Shown: positions 1-9,175 of the stretch, piece by piece
Numbering within the stretch: the stretch's first letter is position 1
How the letters are laid out: each line of letters starts with the position of its first letter
NCBI GenBank assembly: GCA_023701385.1
Contig: JAMPXC010000002.1
Coordinates: forward strand, 1 to 64,000
Origin: Pseudobdellovibrio sp.
Lineage (GTDB): Bacteria; Bdellovibrionota; Bdellovibrionia; Bdellovibrionales; Bdellovibrionaceae
Direction of reading: 5' to 3'
Length of the DNA: 64,000 nucleotides
Made by a program: the position numbers and the translations under genes
The notes under the pieces: generated by a model
Databases searched by the model: none
The model's input: only the letters and a program-made list of their open reading frames with translations
Told to the model about the DNA's origin: nothing

Positions 1-73
1 AACATAATTTTGCAACACTGGTGCCGTAATGTCTGGCCGTGGGCTTGCTATGACACATACACACGGGGGAACT

Positions 74-904
74 ATGCTTAATTCTAAAACCACTTTAGCT
101 GTAATGACCGTTATTTTGACTTATAGCCTATCTTCACAGGCTGTGCTTGGTGCCCTTTTGCCAGGTAAAGGCCAACCCCACAAACAACAAGATCAAAAAC
201 AGGAAGAAGAAGATCGCCCGTTTTTTGATAACCGTAAAAAAAAACAAAAGCCCGCTAAAGATAAACCGGCTCCGTCAAAAGTAATTATGCAAAAACCTAA
301 TTACCAAGGTTCGGGTTGTCCGCAAGGAACCGCTTCTGTTGCGATGTCAGGTGATAACCGTGCAGTTTCAATCGTGTTTGATAATTTCACAACGGAAGCT
401 GGCCAGCAGGCGGCCAAGCAAACGACTGAAAAAACTTGTCGTTTAATTATTCCTATCGAAGCGCCAAAAGGTTTTCGTATGGCCGTTGCACAAATGGATT
501 ACCGCGGGTTTCACGCGTTACCAGTAAAAGCGCGCGCGAGACTTTTAGCTATTCACCAGATTCGTCATGCAGGATTAAAAGCCTTAGGTACGCGTGTAAA
601 AAGCCAACAAACTTTCGAAGGCCCTGTGGCTGAAGATTTTTTTATGAGTGCGATCATTGAAAGTAAACCGTTGCCAAATATCAAATCACCATTAGGCGGT
701 GCTTTAGGTAAACCACTAAATCCGTTATTAAATCCGATTCTTAAAACTTGTGGTGGAACATATAACTTAGAAGTTGATGTAAGCATAGCGGTTTCCAGCA
801 ATGCCACAGGCGAACAAGCGATGATTACGCTTGATTCGATTGACGGGCAAGTAAGTGATAAGAACAGTGTTTCTTACCACTTACAATGGGAACAATGTCA
901 GTAG
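74..904 (+). CDS. Secreted DUF4360-like protein
   Basis: ORF 29..904; the internal ATG at 74 gives a clean signal peptide (MLNSKTTLAVMTVILTYSLSSQA). GCPQGTASV...DYRG pattern resembles DUF4360. Confidence 0.65.
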   Translation: MLNSKTTLAVMTVILTYSLSSQAVLGALLPGKGQPHKQQDQKQEEEDRPFFDNRKKKQKPAKDKPAPSKVIMQKPNYQGSGCPQGTASVAMSGDNRAVSIVFDNFTTEAGQQAAKQTTEKTCRLIIPIEAPKGFRMAVAQMDYRGFHALPVKARARLLAIHQIRHAGLKALGTRVKSQQTFEGPVAEDFFMSAIIESKPLPNIKSPLGGALGKPLNPLLNPILKTCGGTYNLEVDVSIAVSSNATGEQAMITLDSIDGQVSDKNSVSYHLQWEQCQ

Positions 905-907
905 GAA

Positions 908-1240
908 TTATTGATCGAAACGGATTACGCCAGATTGATCTTTGATTAAGTAACCGGAAACTTCTTGGTGAAGTTGGTATTTTTCATTGCAGCCATCGCC
1001 ACGGCTGCTAGTACCGATTTCAATACCTTGTTGTTCTACATCCACTCGGAATAATGGGCACAATCCATGAAGGTCGTAACTTTTAAAAGCAACTTTCATT
1101 GTGCAGCCACCAGCTCTTTCAGTTAGGTCTGTAACAACTCCGATCACTTGAGCTACTTCATTTTGGCAAGAATCTTGAGCGAAAGCTTGTGTCAAAGGAG
1201 TGGCTAAGCCGATCAAAAAGATTAAGGTTAAATATTTCAT
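908..1240 (-). CDS. Small secreted hypothetical protein
   Basis: 110 aa ORF with N-terminal signal peptide MKYLTLIFLIGLATPLTQAFA and several Cys. Confidence 0.65.
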   Translation of the reverse strand: MKYLTLIFLIGLATPLTQAFAQDSCQNEVAQVIGVVTDLTERAGGCTMKVAFKSYDLHGLCPLFRVDVEQQGIEIGTSSRGDGCNEKYQLHQEVSGYLIKDQSGVIRFDQ

Positions 1241-1261
1241 AAAGTATGTCCTTTCGTTATT

Positions 1262-3280
1262 TTATTTTTTAGGCAAATAAGATTTTAAATTGTATGGAAC
1301 TGTCGCTTGATACAAATATTTTATTTTTATCGTCAAAGATTTTCCTAGTTCATGACCATCGACGGCTATAATTGCTACTAATTTGTTTTCATAATCCTCA
1401 GTGTAAATAGCTATGGTATCATTTAATTTAATTAATAACTCTTTCTTCAAATTAATTTTGTTAATTTCGATATCATTTAGCGAAATATCTTCAAAATTTA
1501 AGTTGTTTCCAAAATTATACAACCCACCTTCACTTTTGTGAGAAGGAGAACTATGCAATATCAATTTATTACCTGCATTATCAGTTTTAAATTGGATTCC
1601 AAAGCCGCCATAAAAAAATGAAGTACCCTCTTCCGAAATTATTCTAGTATGTGTTTCCCACAGAGTGGGAAGCGAAACCCAATTCTGAATTTTCTCTGGT
1701 TTACCAATATAAATTCTACGAAACTTCATTCGTGCCCAGCTTCCATCTTGAGCCATATCAATTACTTGGATGGCACCGTATGTTGCCTCATCTTGCTCTA
1801 TCTTATAAATGCCGTAAGTTTCACCTTTTTTAATGATAGCCCCACATCTTTCAGCTGCAGGTCCTGAATTAGGAAAATCGGACTTTGAAATTTCGCTAAG
1901 CTTTCTATTCCCAAAGGAAAATAACTCACCCATACGACCATTGAGAGTTAAAACAGGTTTATTATTTTGAGGAGCGTAATCTATGGCGCAGCTATTTCTC
2001 AACGAAAAATCCCAAGTGTTGTTTGTTATATACTGATTACCGCTTGTTGAAAATTTGAAATTGAAGCTGGCGTAAGGCGTATTCTTCCAGATTGATTTGT
2101 TGAAGAGAGTTACCTCGCCCTCAGAGAGTGGCATTTCATTCTCAATAGTATTTTTATTTATAAGGTCAACTTGTTTCTGTAGAACGTCCGGGCTGACAGT
2201 GACAAGTTTTTGATAAGTAAAATTTAACGATTTTCCGGAGTCTATTGAATTAACTTTTATCTTCACGATTAAATCTTCGAAAGGCCAATTAATAGTGCGA
2301 ACTAAGTAGACGTGGTTTGGCTTTGGTATTAAATATGTAATTTCTATGTGTTGGTTTTGCGGCGTAAAAACTGAATAAATATCAGAAATTGGAGTCTTAC
2401 TTTCGGGTGAAACTAAATATTCATCATCGACGAAAACTGAATCGAAGGGAATTTGATCTGCAGGTCCTAGTTCGATTATTCGACCTCCTCGACCGTCACT
2501 GCCAACATAGAAAGCCGGTACTAATCCATTATCGGATTTCCAAAATGCGACATCCACTGGAACACCTTTACAAGTATCAGAATTAGATTTAGCTAAATGA
2601 TTCGTCTCGCAATCATCTAACAGAGAATAACTTGTCAAAGCCTTAAATGAATTATAAGGATCGCCTTCGCCTTTCGGTTTACGTTCATTTTTCAGTTCAA
2701 CTGTTTTAGGCGAAGTATTCTGAACTTTAGTGCCTTTATACCTAATTCGTACAGTTGAAATTATTTTGTTACCGTCACTTGCACTATCATCATCTTTATT
2801 AAAATGACCAACAATGTGAACAAAATCTTTAAGTTCCGAAATAAGGTAAATATCTGACTGAGGATTTCCAGCAGTATCAGTGAATTCTGCTATAACACCC
2901 TTCATTCCATTGTATTCAATCGGTTTATAATCTCTATCGGGATGAACAGACTCGAGATATTTTTCTAGACCGACTTGATTCGGAGACGTCAATTGAGTTA
3001 ATTCAGCGCGATTTGCTAAAATGCTAGAAGAATTAGAGTTTGTAATTTTCAAGGTATTACCCTCGATCGAGTAATTCCAATTTCCTGAAACAGTGATAAC
3101 TACTTTTGTCTGAGGAATTGATACAACAATAGAACTCATATTTCCAACGTCGACACCGCCTTGAGCCTTAGTCTGTCCGTCTGAATTTTTAGCGCAAGAA
3201 AAGAATGATGAAAGAATTAAAACTAAACTGAATAGTTTCAACCCTGCATTTATTAAACTTTTGATAGCACCTTGATTCAC
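1262..3280 (-). CDS. Large predicted lipoprotein, uncharacterised
   Basis: 672 aa ORF with lipobox-like LILSSFFSC and a beta-rich sequence. Confidence 0.8.
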   Translation of the reverse strand: MNQGAIKSLINAGLKLFSLVLILSSFFSCAKNSDGQTKAQGGVDVGNMSSIVVSIPQTKVVITVSGNWNYSIEGNTLKITNSNSSSILANRAELTQLTSPNQVGLEKYLESVHPDRDYKPIEYNGMKGVIAEFTDTAGNPQSDIYLISELKDFVHIVGHFNKDDDSASDGNKIISTVRIRYKGTKVQNTSPKTVELKNERKPKGEGDPYNSFKALTSYSLLDDCETNHLAKSNSDTCKGVPVDVAFWKSDNGLVPAFYVGSDGRGGRIIELGPADQIPFDSVFVDDEYLVSPESKTPISDIYSVFTPQNQHIEITYLIPKPNHVYLVRTINWPFEDLIVKIKVNSIDSGKSLNFTYQKLVTVSPDVLQKQVDLINKNTIENEMPLSEGEVTLFNKSIWKNTPYASFNFKFSTSGNQYITNNTWDFSLRNSCAIDYAPQNNKPVLTLNGRMGELFSFGNRKLSEISKSDFPNSGPAAERCGAIIKKGETYGIYKIEQDEATYGAIQVIDMAQDGSWARMKFRRIYIGKPEKIQNWVSLPTLWETHTRIISEEGTSFFYGGFGIQFKTDNAGNKLILHSSPSHKSEGGLYNFGNNLNFEDISLNDIEINKINLKKELLIKLNDTIAIYTEDYENKLVAIIAVDGHELGKSLTIKIKYLYQATVPYNLKSYLPKK

Positions 3281-3430
3281 TGTAACTAATCTCCAAGTTT
3301 ATGTGTCAAATTCATAGACAGTGCCGATATGTGGAAACCTCCAAGAAGGTTAAACCAGCTATATTCGATCTGTCCTAAGATTTGAAACTCGGATAAATAT
3401 GATGCAATTTGAGGGCGAGTAAAAAAGTAT

Positions 3431-3808
3431 TTAGCTATCTTTTACAGGTTCGTAAATACAGACGAACAGTTCGGTCTCATCAACTAGGGCGTCTTCGGGA
3501 AATTGGTGTTTAAAAAGGCCTGCGTATTCTGTTTTGAATTTGTCGGGTTTGTCTTTAAAACCCATATGTTCGAGCATAATCGGATCGGGTTCACCGTAAG
3601 TGGTGATGAAAGCATCAACTAGCTTGGCTTTGCCTTGGATTTCTTTTTCGGTATCGCACACCAGATAAGTCATGCCGACTTCGCTTAAACGCTCATCCAC
3701 AAGGCCTGGTTGAGCAGATTCTATGCGATCCACGGGCTCACAGCTGACGAATATGCCTCTGTTCAATATATGCATAGCAACTTGATCTAAATATAGCCCG
3801 ATTTTCAT
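3431..3808 (-). CDS. Hypothetical protein
   Basis: 125 aa ORF divergent from the biotin carboxylase gene. Confidence 0.6.
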   Translation of the reverse strand: MKIGLYLDQVAMHILNRGIFVSCEPVDRIESAQPGLVDERLSEVGMTYLVCDTEKEIQGKAKLVDAFITTYGEPDPIMLEHMGFKDKPDKFKTEYAGLFKHQFPEDALVDETELFVCIYEPVKDS

Positions 3809-3852
3809 ACGTACTATTGTACAAAAGTTTAAAAGAAGTTTATACCATTTTT

Positions 3853-5358
3853 ATGTCTAAATTCACTCGTGTCGCCATTGCCAATCGTGGAGAAGTTGCC
3901 GTTCGAATTATTAAAGCCTGCGAAGAGCTTGGCTTAGAAACTGTGCTTTTACATTCCGAAGCGGATGTAAACTCACGTGCTTACCGTATGGCCACTCACA
4001 AGGTTTGTATCGGTCCAGCGCCGACAGCCGAAAGTTATTTAAATATCGAAGCTAATATTCAAGGAGCCTTAGCTATGGGAGCCCAAGCGGTTCATCCAGG
4101 TTTCGGATTCCTGTCTGAAAACGCACACTTCGCTCAGGCCTGTGAGCAAGCTGGTTTAACATTTATCGGTCCTTCTGCGGAGGCCATTCGTACTCTTGGT
4201 GATAAAGTAAGCTGTAAAGCCCTAGCTAAAAAAGCAGGTCTTCCACTAGTTCCTGGTTATGAAGGCGAAGATCAAACTTTAAATACTTTAATGAAAGAAG
4301 TTGAAGCGATCGGACTTCCGGTGATCGTAAAAGCTGCTGCCGGTGGTGGTGGCCGCGGGATGAAATTAATTAAACAAATGTCTGAAGCGGCTGAACAAAT
4401 TGAATCAGCTCAACGTGAAGCTAAGTCTGCTTTCGGTTCAGAAGTTGTTTTCTTAGAAAAATACCTAGATCGCGCTAAACATATTGAATTTCAAATTTTC
4501 GGTGATAGCACTGGAAAAGTAATGCACCTCTTTGACCGCGAATGTTCAGTACAACGCCGTCACCAAAAAATTATCGAAGAAGCCACATCGCCTTCATTAA
4601 CTGAAGAGCTACGTCGTAAAATGGGTGAAGTCGCTGTCACACTTGGTACTTTAGGAAAGTATAAAGGTGCGGGTACCGTTGAATTTTTATTACAAGACGG
4701 GAAATTCTATCTTTTAGAAGTAAACACGCGTTTACAAGTAGAACATCCGGTAACAGAAGAAGTTCTTGGTGTCGATTTAGTTAAGATGCAGATCTTAACA
4801 GCGCAAAATCATTTTGTATGGAATGATAACGAAGTAAGAATTCCACGCGGGCACTCGATTGAATGCCGTATCTACGCTGAAAACTCGTACATGGGTGGTG
4901 TTCCTTCAACAGGCTTACTAGGTACAGTTCACTGGCCAGAGGGCCCGCGCCGTCGTTATGAGTTTGGTTTTGAAAAAGGTGACACGATCACTTCTTACTA
5001 CGACCCGATGATTGCCAAAGCCATTGTGTGGGATGAGTCCCGCCCACGTGCGATTGAAAAAATGATTCGTGTTTTAAAAGACGCGACAGTTTTTGGTGTA
5101 CACACGAATATTCCGTATTTAATTGAAATTTTATCGCACCCTGAATTTGTAGACGGAACAATGACAACTCGTTTTATCGAGAAGAACTTTGCTGAAGGTT
5201 TAAAAGCCACTCACAACGAAGATGAGCGCAAAAAATTAAGCCAAGGCATCTACAAAAAATTTATCGCAAGTGGTTCCGGTGCTGATGCAGGTTTATTAAC
5301 AGCAGCTAATCAAGGTCAAACAAACTCACCTTGGTTAAGTCACTGGAGAGGTATCTGA
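3853..5358 (+). CDS. Biotin carboxylase subunit of an acyl-CoA carboxylase
   Basis: MSKFTRVAIANRGEVAVRIIKACEELG, ATP-grasp glycine loop AAAGGGGRGMK, EVNTRLQVEHPVTE. ORF track start at 3817 is probably too early. Confidence 0.92.
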   Translation: MSKFTRVAIANRGEVAVRIIKACEELGLETVLLHSEADVNSRAYRMATHKVCIGPAPTAESYLNIEANIQGALAMGAQAVHPGFGFLSENAHFAQACEQAGLTFIGPSAEAIRTLGDKVSCKALAKKAGLPLVPGYEGEDQTLNTLMKEVEAIGLPVIVKAAAGGGGRGMKLIKQMSEAAEQIESAQREAKSAFGSEVVFLEKYLDRAKHIEFQIFGDSTGKVMHLFDRECSVQRRHQKIIEEATSPSLTEELRRKMGEVAVTLGTLGKYKGAGTVEFLLQDGKFYLLEVNTRLQVEHPVTEEVLGVDLVKMQILTAQNHFVWNDNEVRIPRGHSIECRIYAENSYMGGVPSTGLLGTVHWPEGPRRRYEFGFEKGDTITSYYDPMIAKAIVWDESRPRAIEKMIRVLKDATVFGVHTNIPYLIEILSHPEFVDGTMTTRFIEKNFAEGLKATHNEDERKKLSQGIYKKFIASGSGADAGLLTAANQGQTNSPWLSHWRGI

Positions 5359-5714
5359 TGAAATTGATCGATAACGTTCAAGTTGAAAAAGTTGGTCAAA
5401 CTCTTTGGATTAAGTCTGGCGATAAAACATGGTCGTATGATATTATTGATTTGTCGTCTGAAGGTCAGCGTCGTAAAAAATCAAACACGGCGTCACCAGA
5501 TGTAATTGTTGCCCCGATGCCGGGTAAAATTACCAAAGTATTTGTTAAAGAAGGCGATAGCGTCACAGTGGGTCAGGCTTTGTTAGTTATGGAAGCCATG
5601 AAAATGGAATACACACTAAAATCTGATTTAGAAACAACTGTAGAAACTGTTTCTGCCAAGGTGAATGACCAAGTGCAAGTTGGCGCAGTTCTTGTTAAAT
5701 TAGTAAAGCAATAG
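5358..5714 (+). CDS. Biotin carboxyl carrier protein subunit
   Basis: Biotinylation motif MEAMKMEY; ATG at 5358 overlaps the upstream TGA by 1 nt. Confidence 0.88.
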   Translation: MKLIDNVQVEKVGQTLWIKSGDKTWSYDIIDLSSEGQRRKKSNTASPDVIVAPMPGKITKVFVKEGDSVTVGQALLVMEAMKMEYTLKSDLETTVETVSAKVNDQVQVGAVLVKLVKQ

Positions 5715-5738
5715 TCAGTTCATAAAAGAGAGTTAAAC

Positions 5739-6650
5739 GTGGCAAAAGGAAAAGTAAAAATTGTTGAGGTAGGTTTACGAGATGGATTACAAAATGAATC
5801 CACTGTTTTATCTACACATCAACGTTTTGAACTTTTAGAAAAACTTATCGCTGCGGGTACAAAAACTTTTGAAGTGGGCGCGTTTGTTTCACCTAAATGG
5901 GTGCCACAGATGGCTGTTTCAAAAGAATTAACTGACTTAGTTTTAAAAAAATATCCTGATCAGAAGAAATTCCACTCAAGCGTTTTAGTTCCGAATGAAG
6001 TCGGTCTTAAAGGCGCTATGGAGACGGGAATTAAAGAAATCGCTATATTTGCTTCAAGCTCAGAAACATTTTCGCAAAAAAATATTAATTGCAGTATTGA
6101 AGAAAGCTTTCAGCGTTTTGAACCGATCATGAAAATCGCTAAGAAAAACAAAATCAAAGTGCGCGGCTATTTATCGGTGTGTTTTGGTTGCCCGTTTGAA
6201 GGCGATGTTCCTGAGAAAAAAGTGGTTGAGCTGGCTAAACGCCTTTACAAAATGGGCTGTTACGAAATTTCAATCGGTGACACGATTGGCGTAGCGACAG
6301 TTAACCAAGTTGATTCCTTATTTAAAAAATTAAAAAAAGTTATTCCGATTACCAAATTAGCAGGGCACTTTCACGATACACGCGGCCAAGCTTTAGCTAA
6401 TATTCTAGAGGCTTACAAAGTGGGAGTACGCGTGTTTGATTCAAGTATCGGTGGTCTTGGTGGCTGCCCGTACGCTAAAGGGGCTACAGGTAATGTGGCG
6501 ACCGAAGATGTGGTTTATATGTTTAACGGTATGGATGTAAATACCGGTTTAGATATTGATAAACTATGCGCAATCAATCGCTGGTTAGAACCACAGATGA
6601 ATCACGCGCTGTCGTCGCGCGTGGGTAAAGTCGGCGTCTTAAAAGTTTAG
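5739..6650 (+). CDS. Hydroxymethylglutaryl-CoA lyase
   Basis: VEVGLRDGLQNE, GHFHDTRGQALAN, DSSIGGLGGCPYAKGATGNVATEDV. Confidence 0.92.
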   Translation: MAKGKVKIVEVGLRDGLQNESTVLSTHQRFELLEKLIAAGTKTFEVGAFVSPKWVPQMAVSKELTDLVLKKYPDQKKFHSSVLVPNEVGLKGAMETGIKEIAIFASSSETFSQKNINCSIEESFQRFEPIMKIAKKNKIKVRGYLSVCFGCPFEGDVPEKKVVELAKRLYKMGCYEISIGDTIGVATVNQVDSLFKKLKKVIPITKLAGHFHDTRGQALANILEAYKVGVRVFDSSIGGLGGCPYAKGATGNVATEDVVYMFNGMDVNTGLDIDKLCAINRWLEPQMNHALSSRVGKVGVLKV

Positions 6651-6652
6651 CC

Positions 6653-7933
6653 TTAAGAAGGCGCTAGCGGTAATTCAACGGTAAAACATGTATTCGGTAA
6701 AGTGTGGTCAACAAACAGTTGGCCCTGATGTACTTTAATAATTTCAGTCGAAATACTTAACCCAAGACCTGTTCCGCTCTTTACATCTTTAGTTGTAAAG
6801 AACGGCTGAAAAATTTGATCGCGAATATCTAGAGAAATACCACTTCCTGAATCAACCACTTTTAAAATCACTTTATGGTTATCTTTAGTTAAGATAACGC
6901 GAATCCATTTTTCTTTTAAAGATAAAACGGCATCTTTCGCATTACTGATCAAATTTAAAATCACCTGTGAAATTTGCGTGTCACGGCAGTTAATATAAGC
7001 TGGCTCGACCAACATATTTTCAAAAGTAATATCGATATTTTGATAACGAATACTTTCAATACATAATTCAAGTGATTCTAAAATCACATCGGCGATGCTT
7101 GTCGGCATCATCGGATCATCTTCACCGTCACGGGCGTAAGTGCGTAAACCGTTTACGATACGGCTAATACGCGTGATCGTGCTTTGGATTTTTTCTAGTT
7201 TTTCAGGAAGCTGATCGTATTTATTTTGTTCCAGGTGTTTTTGTACAACAAATGCCACCGAAGTTAAAATCATTAAAGGATTATTAATTTCATGGGCTAC
7301 GCCGGCTGCTAATTCACCCAGCACGGCCAGTTTTGAAGTCTGTACAGCTTTAGCCTGAATTTGGTTGATTGTATTTTGCTTATTAATATCTTCGGTCACG
7401 TCAAAACCAAGAATAGAGATTTTGTTTTGCCCTGGAATCTTATTCAGCATGATTTTAAAATACAGATCTTTGATTTGCGTAATAAAACTTATCTGGTTTT
7501 GTGTTGAACGGATAAATTCGCGGGATTTATCCTGTATGTGCTGAAGGTTTAAATCAGCAAAAGAAATTTTTCGGCCCTCTAAAGGTTCATGAATTTTCAT
7601 GAGTTGGCGAAAGTACGAGTTACAACCTTCGATAATACCTAAGTTATCAATCCACATGATAATACATGGGGCTGTCGTCATGATATTTTGTAACTTTGAA
7701 TCTAAAGACTGAATTTGCTGAGTCGATTTAGCTTCAAGTTCAGTGTACAGACGCTGAAGTTCATCAGTAGCTACGTTTAAGGTGTTGTGTGAACGGTAAA
7801 GATGGTTTTCATATTCGGTATAAGTGATATCGATTAATTTTAAAAACTCTTGCCACTGCTGCGCATTTGCGGGAGGTGTATCCGCACTGAAATTCAGTTT
7901 TTTCAATTGGCGTTGCAACATTTTTGAATTCAC
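6653..7933 (-). CDS. Cytoplasmic PAS-type sensor histidine kinase
   Basis: H-box AAGVAHEINNPLMIL, N-box NLISNAKDA, G-boxes VVDSGSGI and GTGLGLSIS; no TM segment seen. Start ambiguous (7957, 7933 or 7921). Confidence 0.9.
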   Translation of the reverse strand: MNSKMLQRQLKKLNFSADTPPANAQQWQEFLKLIDITYTEYENHLYRSHNTLNVATDELQRLYTELEAKSTQQIQSLDSKLQNIMTTAPCIIMWIDNLGIIEGCNSYFRQLMKIHEPLEGRKISFADLNLQHIQDKSREFIRSTQNQISFITQIKDLYFKIMLNKIPGQNKISILGFDVTEDINKQNTINQIQAKAVQTSKLAVLGELAAGVAHEINNPLMILTSVAFVVQKHLEQNKYDQLPEKLEKIQSTITRISRIVNGLRTYARDGEDDPMMPTSIADVILESLELCIESIRYQNIDITFENMLVEPAYINCRDTQISQVILNLISNAKDAVLSLKEKWIRVILTKDNHKVILKVVDSGSGISLDIRDQIFQPFFTTKDVKSGTGLGLSISTEIIKVHQGQLFVDHTLPNTCFTVELPLAPS

Positions 7934-7934
7934 T

Positions 7935-9071
7935 TTAAGACCCCTCTTGAAAAACAATCAAAGTCATTGTTTGGTTATGCAGTTCGTTGCGTTTGCTGGC
8001 TGTCGGAGAATATTCACCATAAGAATAAAATCCGCAGATTTCGGCATCGTTGGGTAAAAGTTCTTTGATGATACTAATTTCATCTTCGGTTTTCTGACCC
8101 ATAATCATACGGCGTCCGATACAACTAATAATTAAAGCGGCTGTTGGTTGTCCGTTAGTAAAATTCAAAGAACAGTCCTTCAAGGCGTCTTCGGCGGCAT
8201 CGATCAGCTTCATCACGTTACTGTGCATCAGCTGAACTTGGGTTTTTTCTGGAATTTTACTGGCAAAAATTAAAGCGTTATTAGCTTCATCGATACGTGC
8301 GACTGAGCGAACGATATTTTCTTTTTCACCCCAAGAGATACCTAGCGGAAATAAAACACCTGATACCGGAAGATTTTGTGCATCTTCTTTTAAGTATTCT
8401 TTATAAAGTTTTAAAGCGGGCACACCGTCAATTTCAAAAACGGTATTACGTTCAGCTTTGGTCACATAACGTAGTGGACCAAATGGCGCCCAGCCTGTTC
8501 CTGTACCCGAAAACATATGCACTTTTTCTCCATAAAGCCCCAAAGCTACAGCCTGATGGGTTTTTACGGAAGTGTCATTAATCAAAAATGTATTCACAAA
8601 GCGCGAACCATCACCGGCCATACCGCCCACGATAGCTGTATTCATATTTTTATTCTTTAGTGTTTGGTCTAGTTCTTTAATAAGTTCTGAACCATCAACA
8701 TCTAAACCTTCAGTTAAAAGAACAATATTTTTTAGATCAGGTGCTGCTAGTGCTTCAGCTAATTTTTTTCCGGCTTGCAGAGAGGTTTCAAAATTAACTG
8801 GTGTAGAAACTAATTTTAAGCGCGTGTGCTCAAACCTAATCACCATGCAAACGATCGAGTTGTCATTGATTTCGGCGTTTTGAATTTCGCCTGAAGTTGA
8901 TGAGCCTAGAATTTTACTCTTCGGAAAAATTTCTTTAATTTTTTTTATTTGTTCATCAATCACTAAAGTCGATTCGAAGAAAACAAAAACTGCAGTGCTT
9001 TCTGAATCCAAAGTTGGATCAAAAGGCTCGGACCACTGATTGTGAGTGTACTTATAGCTCTTTGTTTTCAT
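7935..9071 (-). CDS. FIST-domain signal transduction protein
   Basis: ILGSSTSGEI, VGGMAGDG, LMHSN and CGFYSYGEYSP motifs typical of FIST_N/FIST_C. Confidence 0.85.
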   Translation of the reverse strand: MKTKSYKYTHNQWSEPFDPTLDSESTAVFVFFESTLVIDEQIKKIKEIFPKSKILGSSTSGEIQNAEINDNSIVCMVIRFEHTRLKLVSTPVNFETSLQAGKKLAEALAAPDLKNIVLLTEGLDVDGSELIKELDQTLKNKNMNTAIVGGMAGDGSRFVNTFLINDTSVKTHQAVALGLYGEKVHMFSGTGTGWAPFGPLRYVTKAERNTVFEIDGVPALKLYKEYLKEDAQNLPVSGVLFPLGISWGEKENIVRSVARIDEANNALIFASKIPEKTQVQLMHSNVMKLIDAAEDALKDCSLNFTNGQPTAALIISCIGRRMIMGQKTEDEISIIKELLPNDAEICGFYSYGEYSPTASKRNELHNQTMTLIVFQEGS

Positions 9072-9175
9072 TAATTTAATTATCCTATGATAAAGCGGTA
9101 AATAAGGCGAGCTTTAGTGATGGGAAATTTAGGGTATGGTTTAATTGGTCTTTGATTTGCTTTTAACAACTGATT

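Noticed and set aside
565-807. Antisense 80 aa ORF within the DUF4360-like gene
   Set aside because: Shadow ORF with no recognisable features; same reasoning applies to most 60-130 aa ORFs lying inside longer genes (for example 4998-5210, 8297-8581, 13747-14022, 34206-34571, 54396-54782, 55438-55872).
1649-1867. Plus-strand ORFs inside the large lipoprotein gene
   Set aside because: Fully antisense to a longer, signal-peptide-bearing frame; no domain signal.
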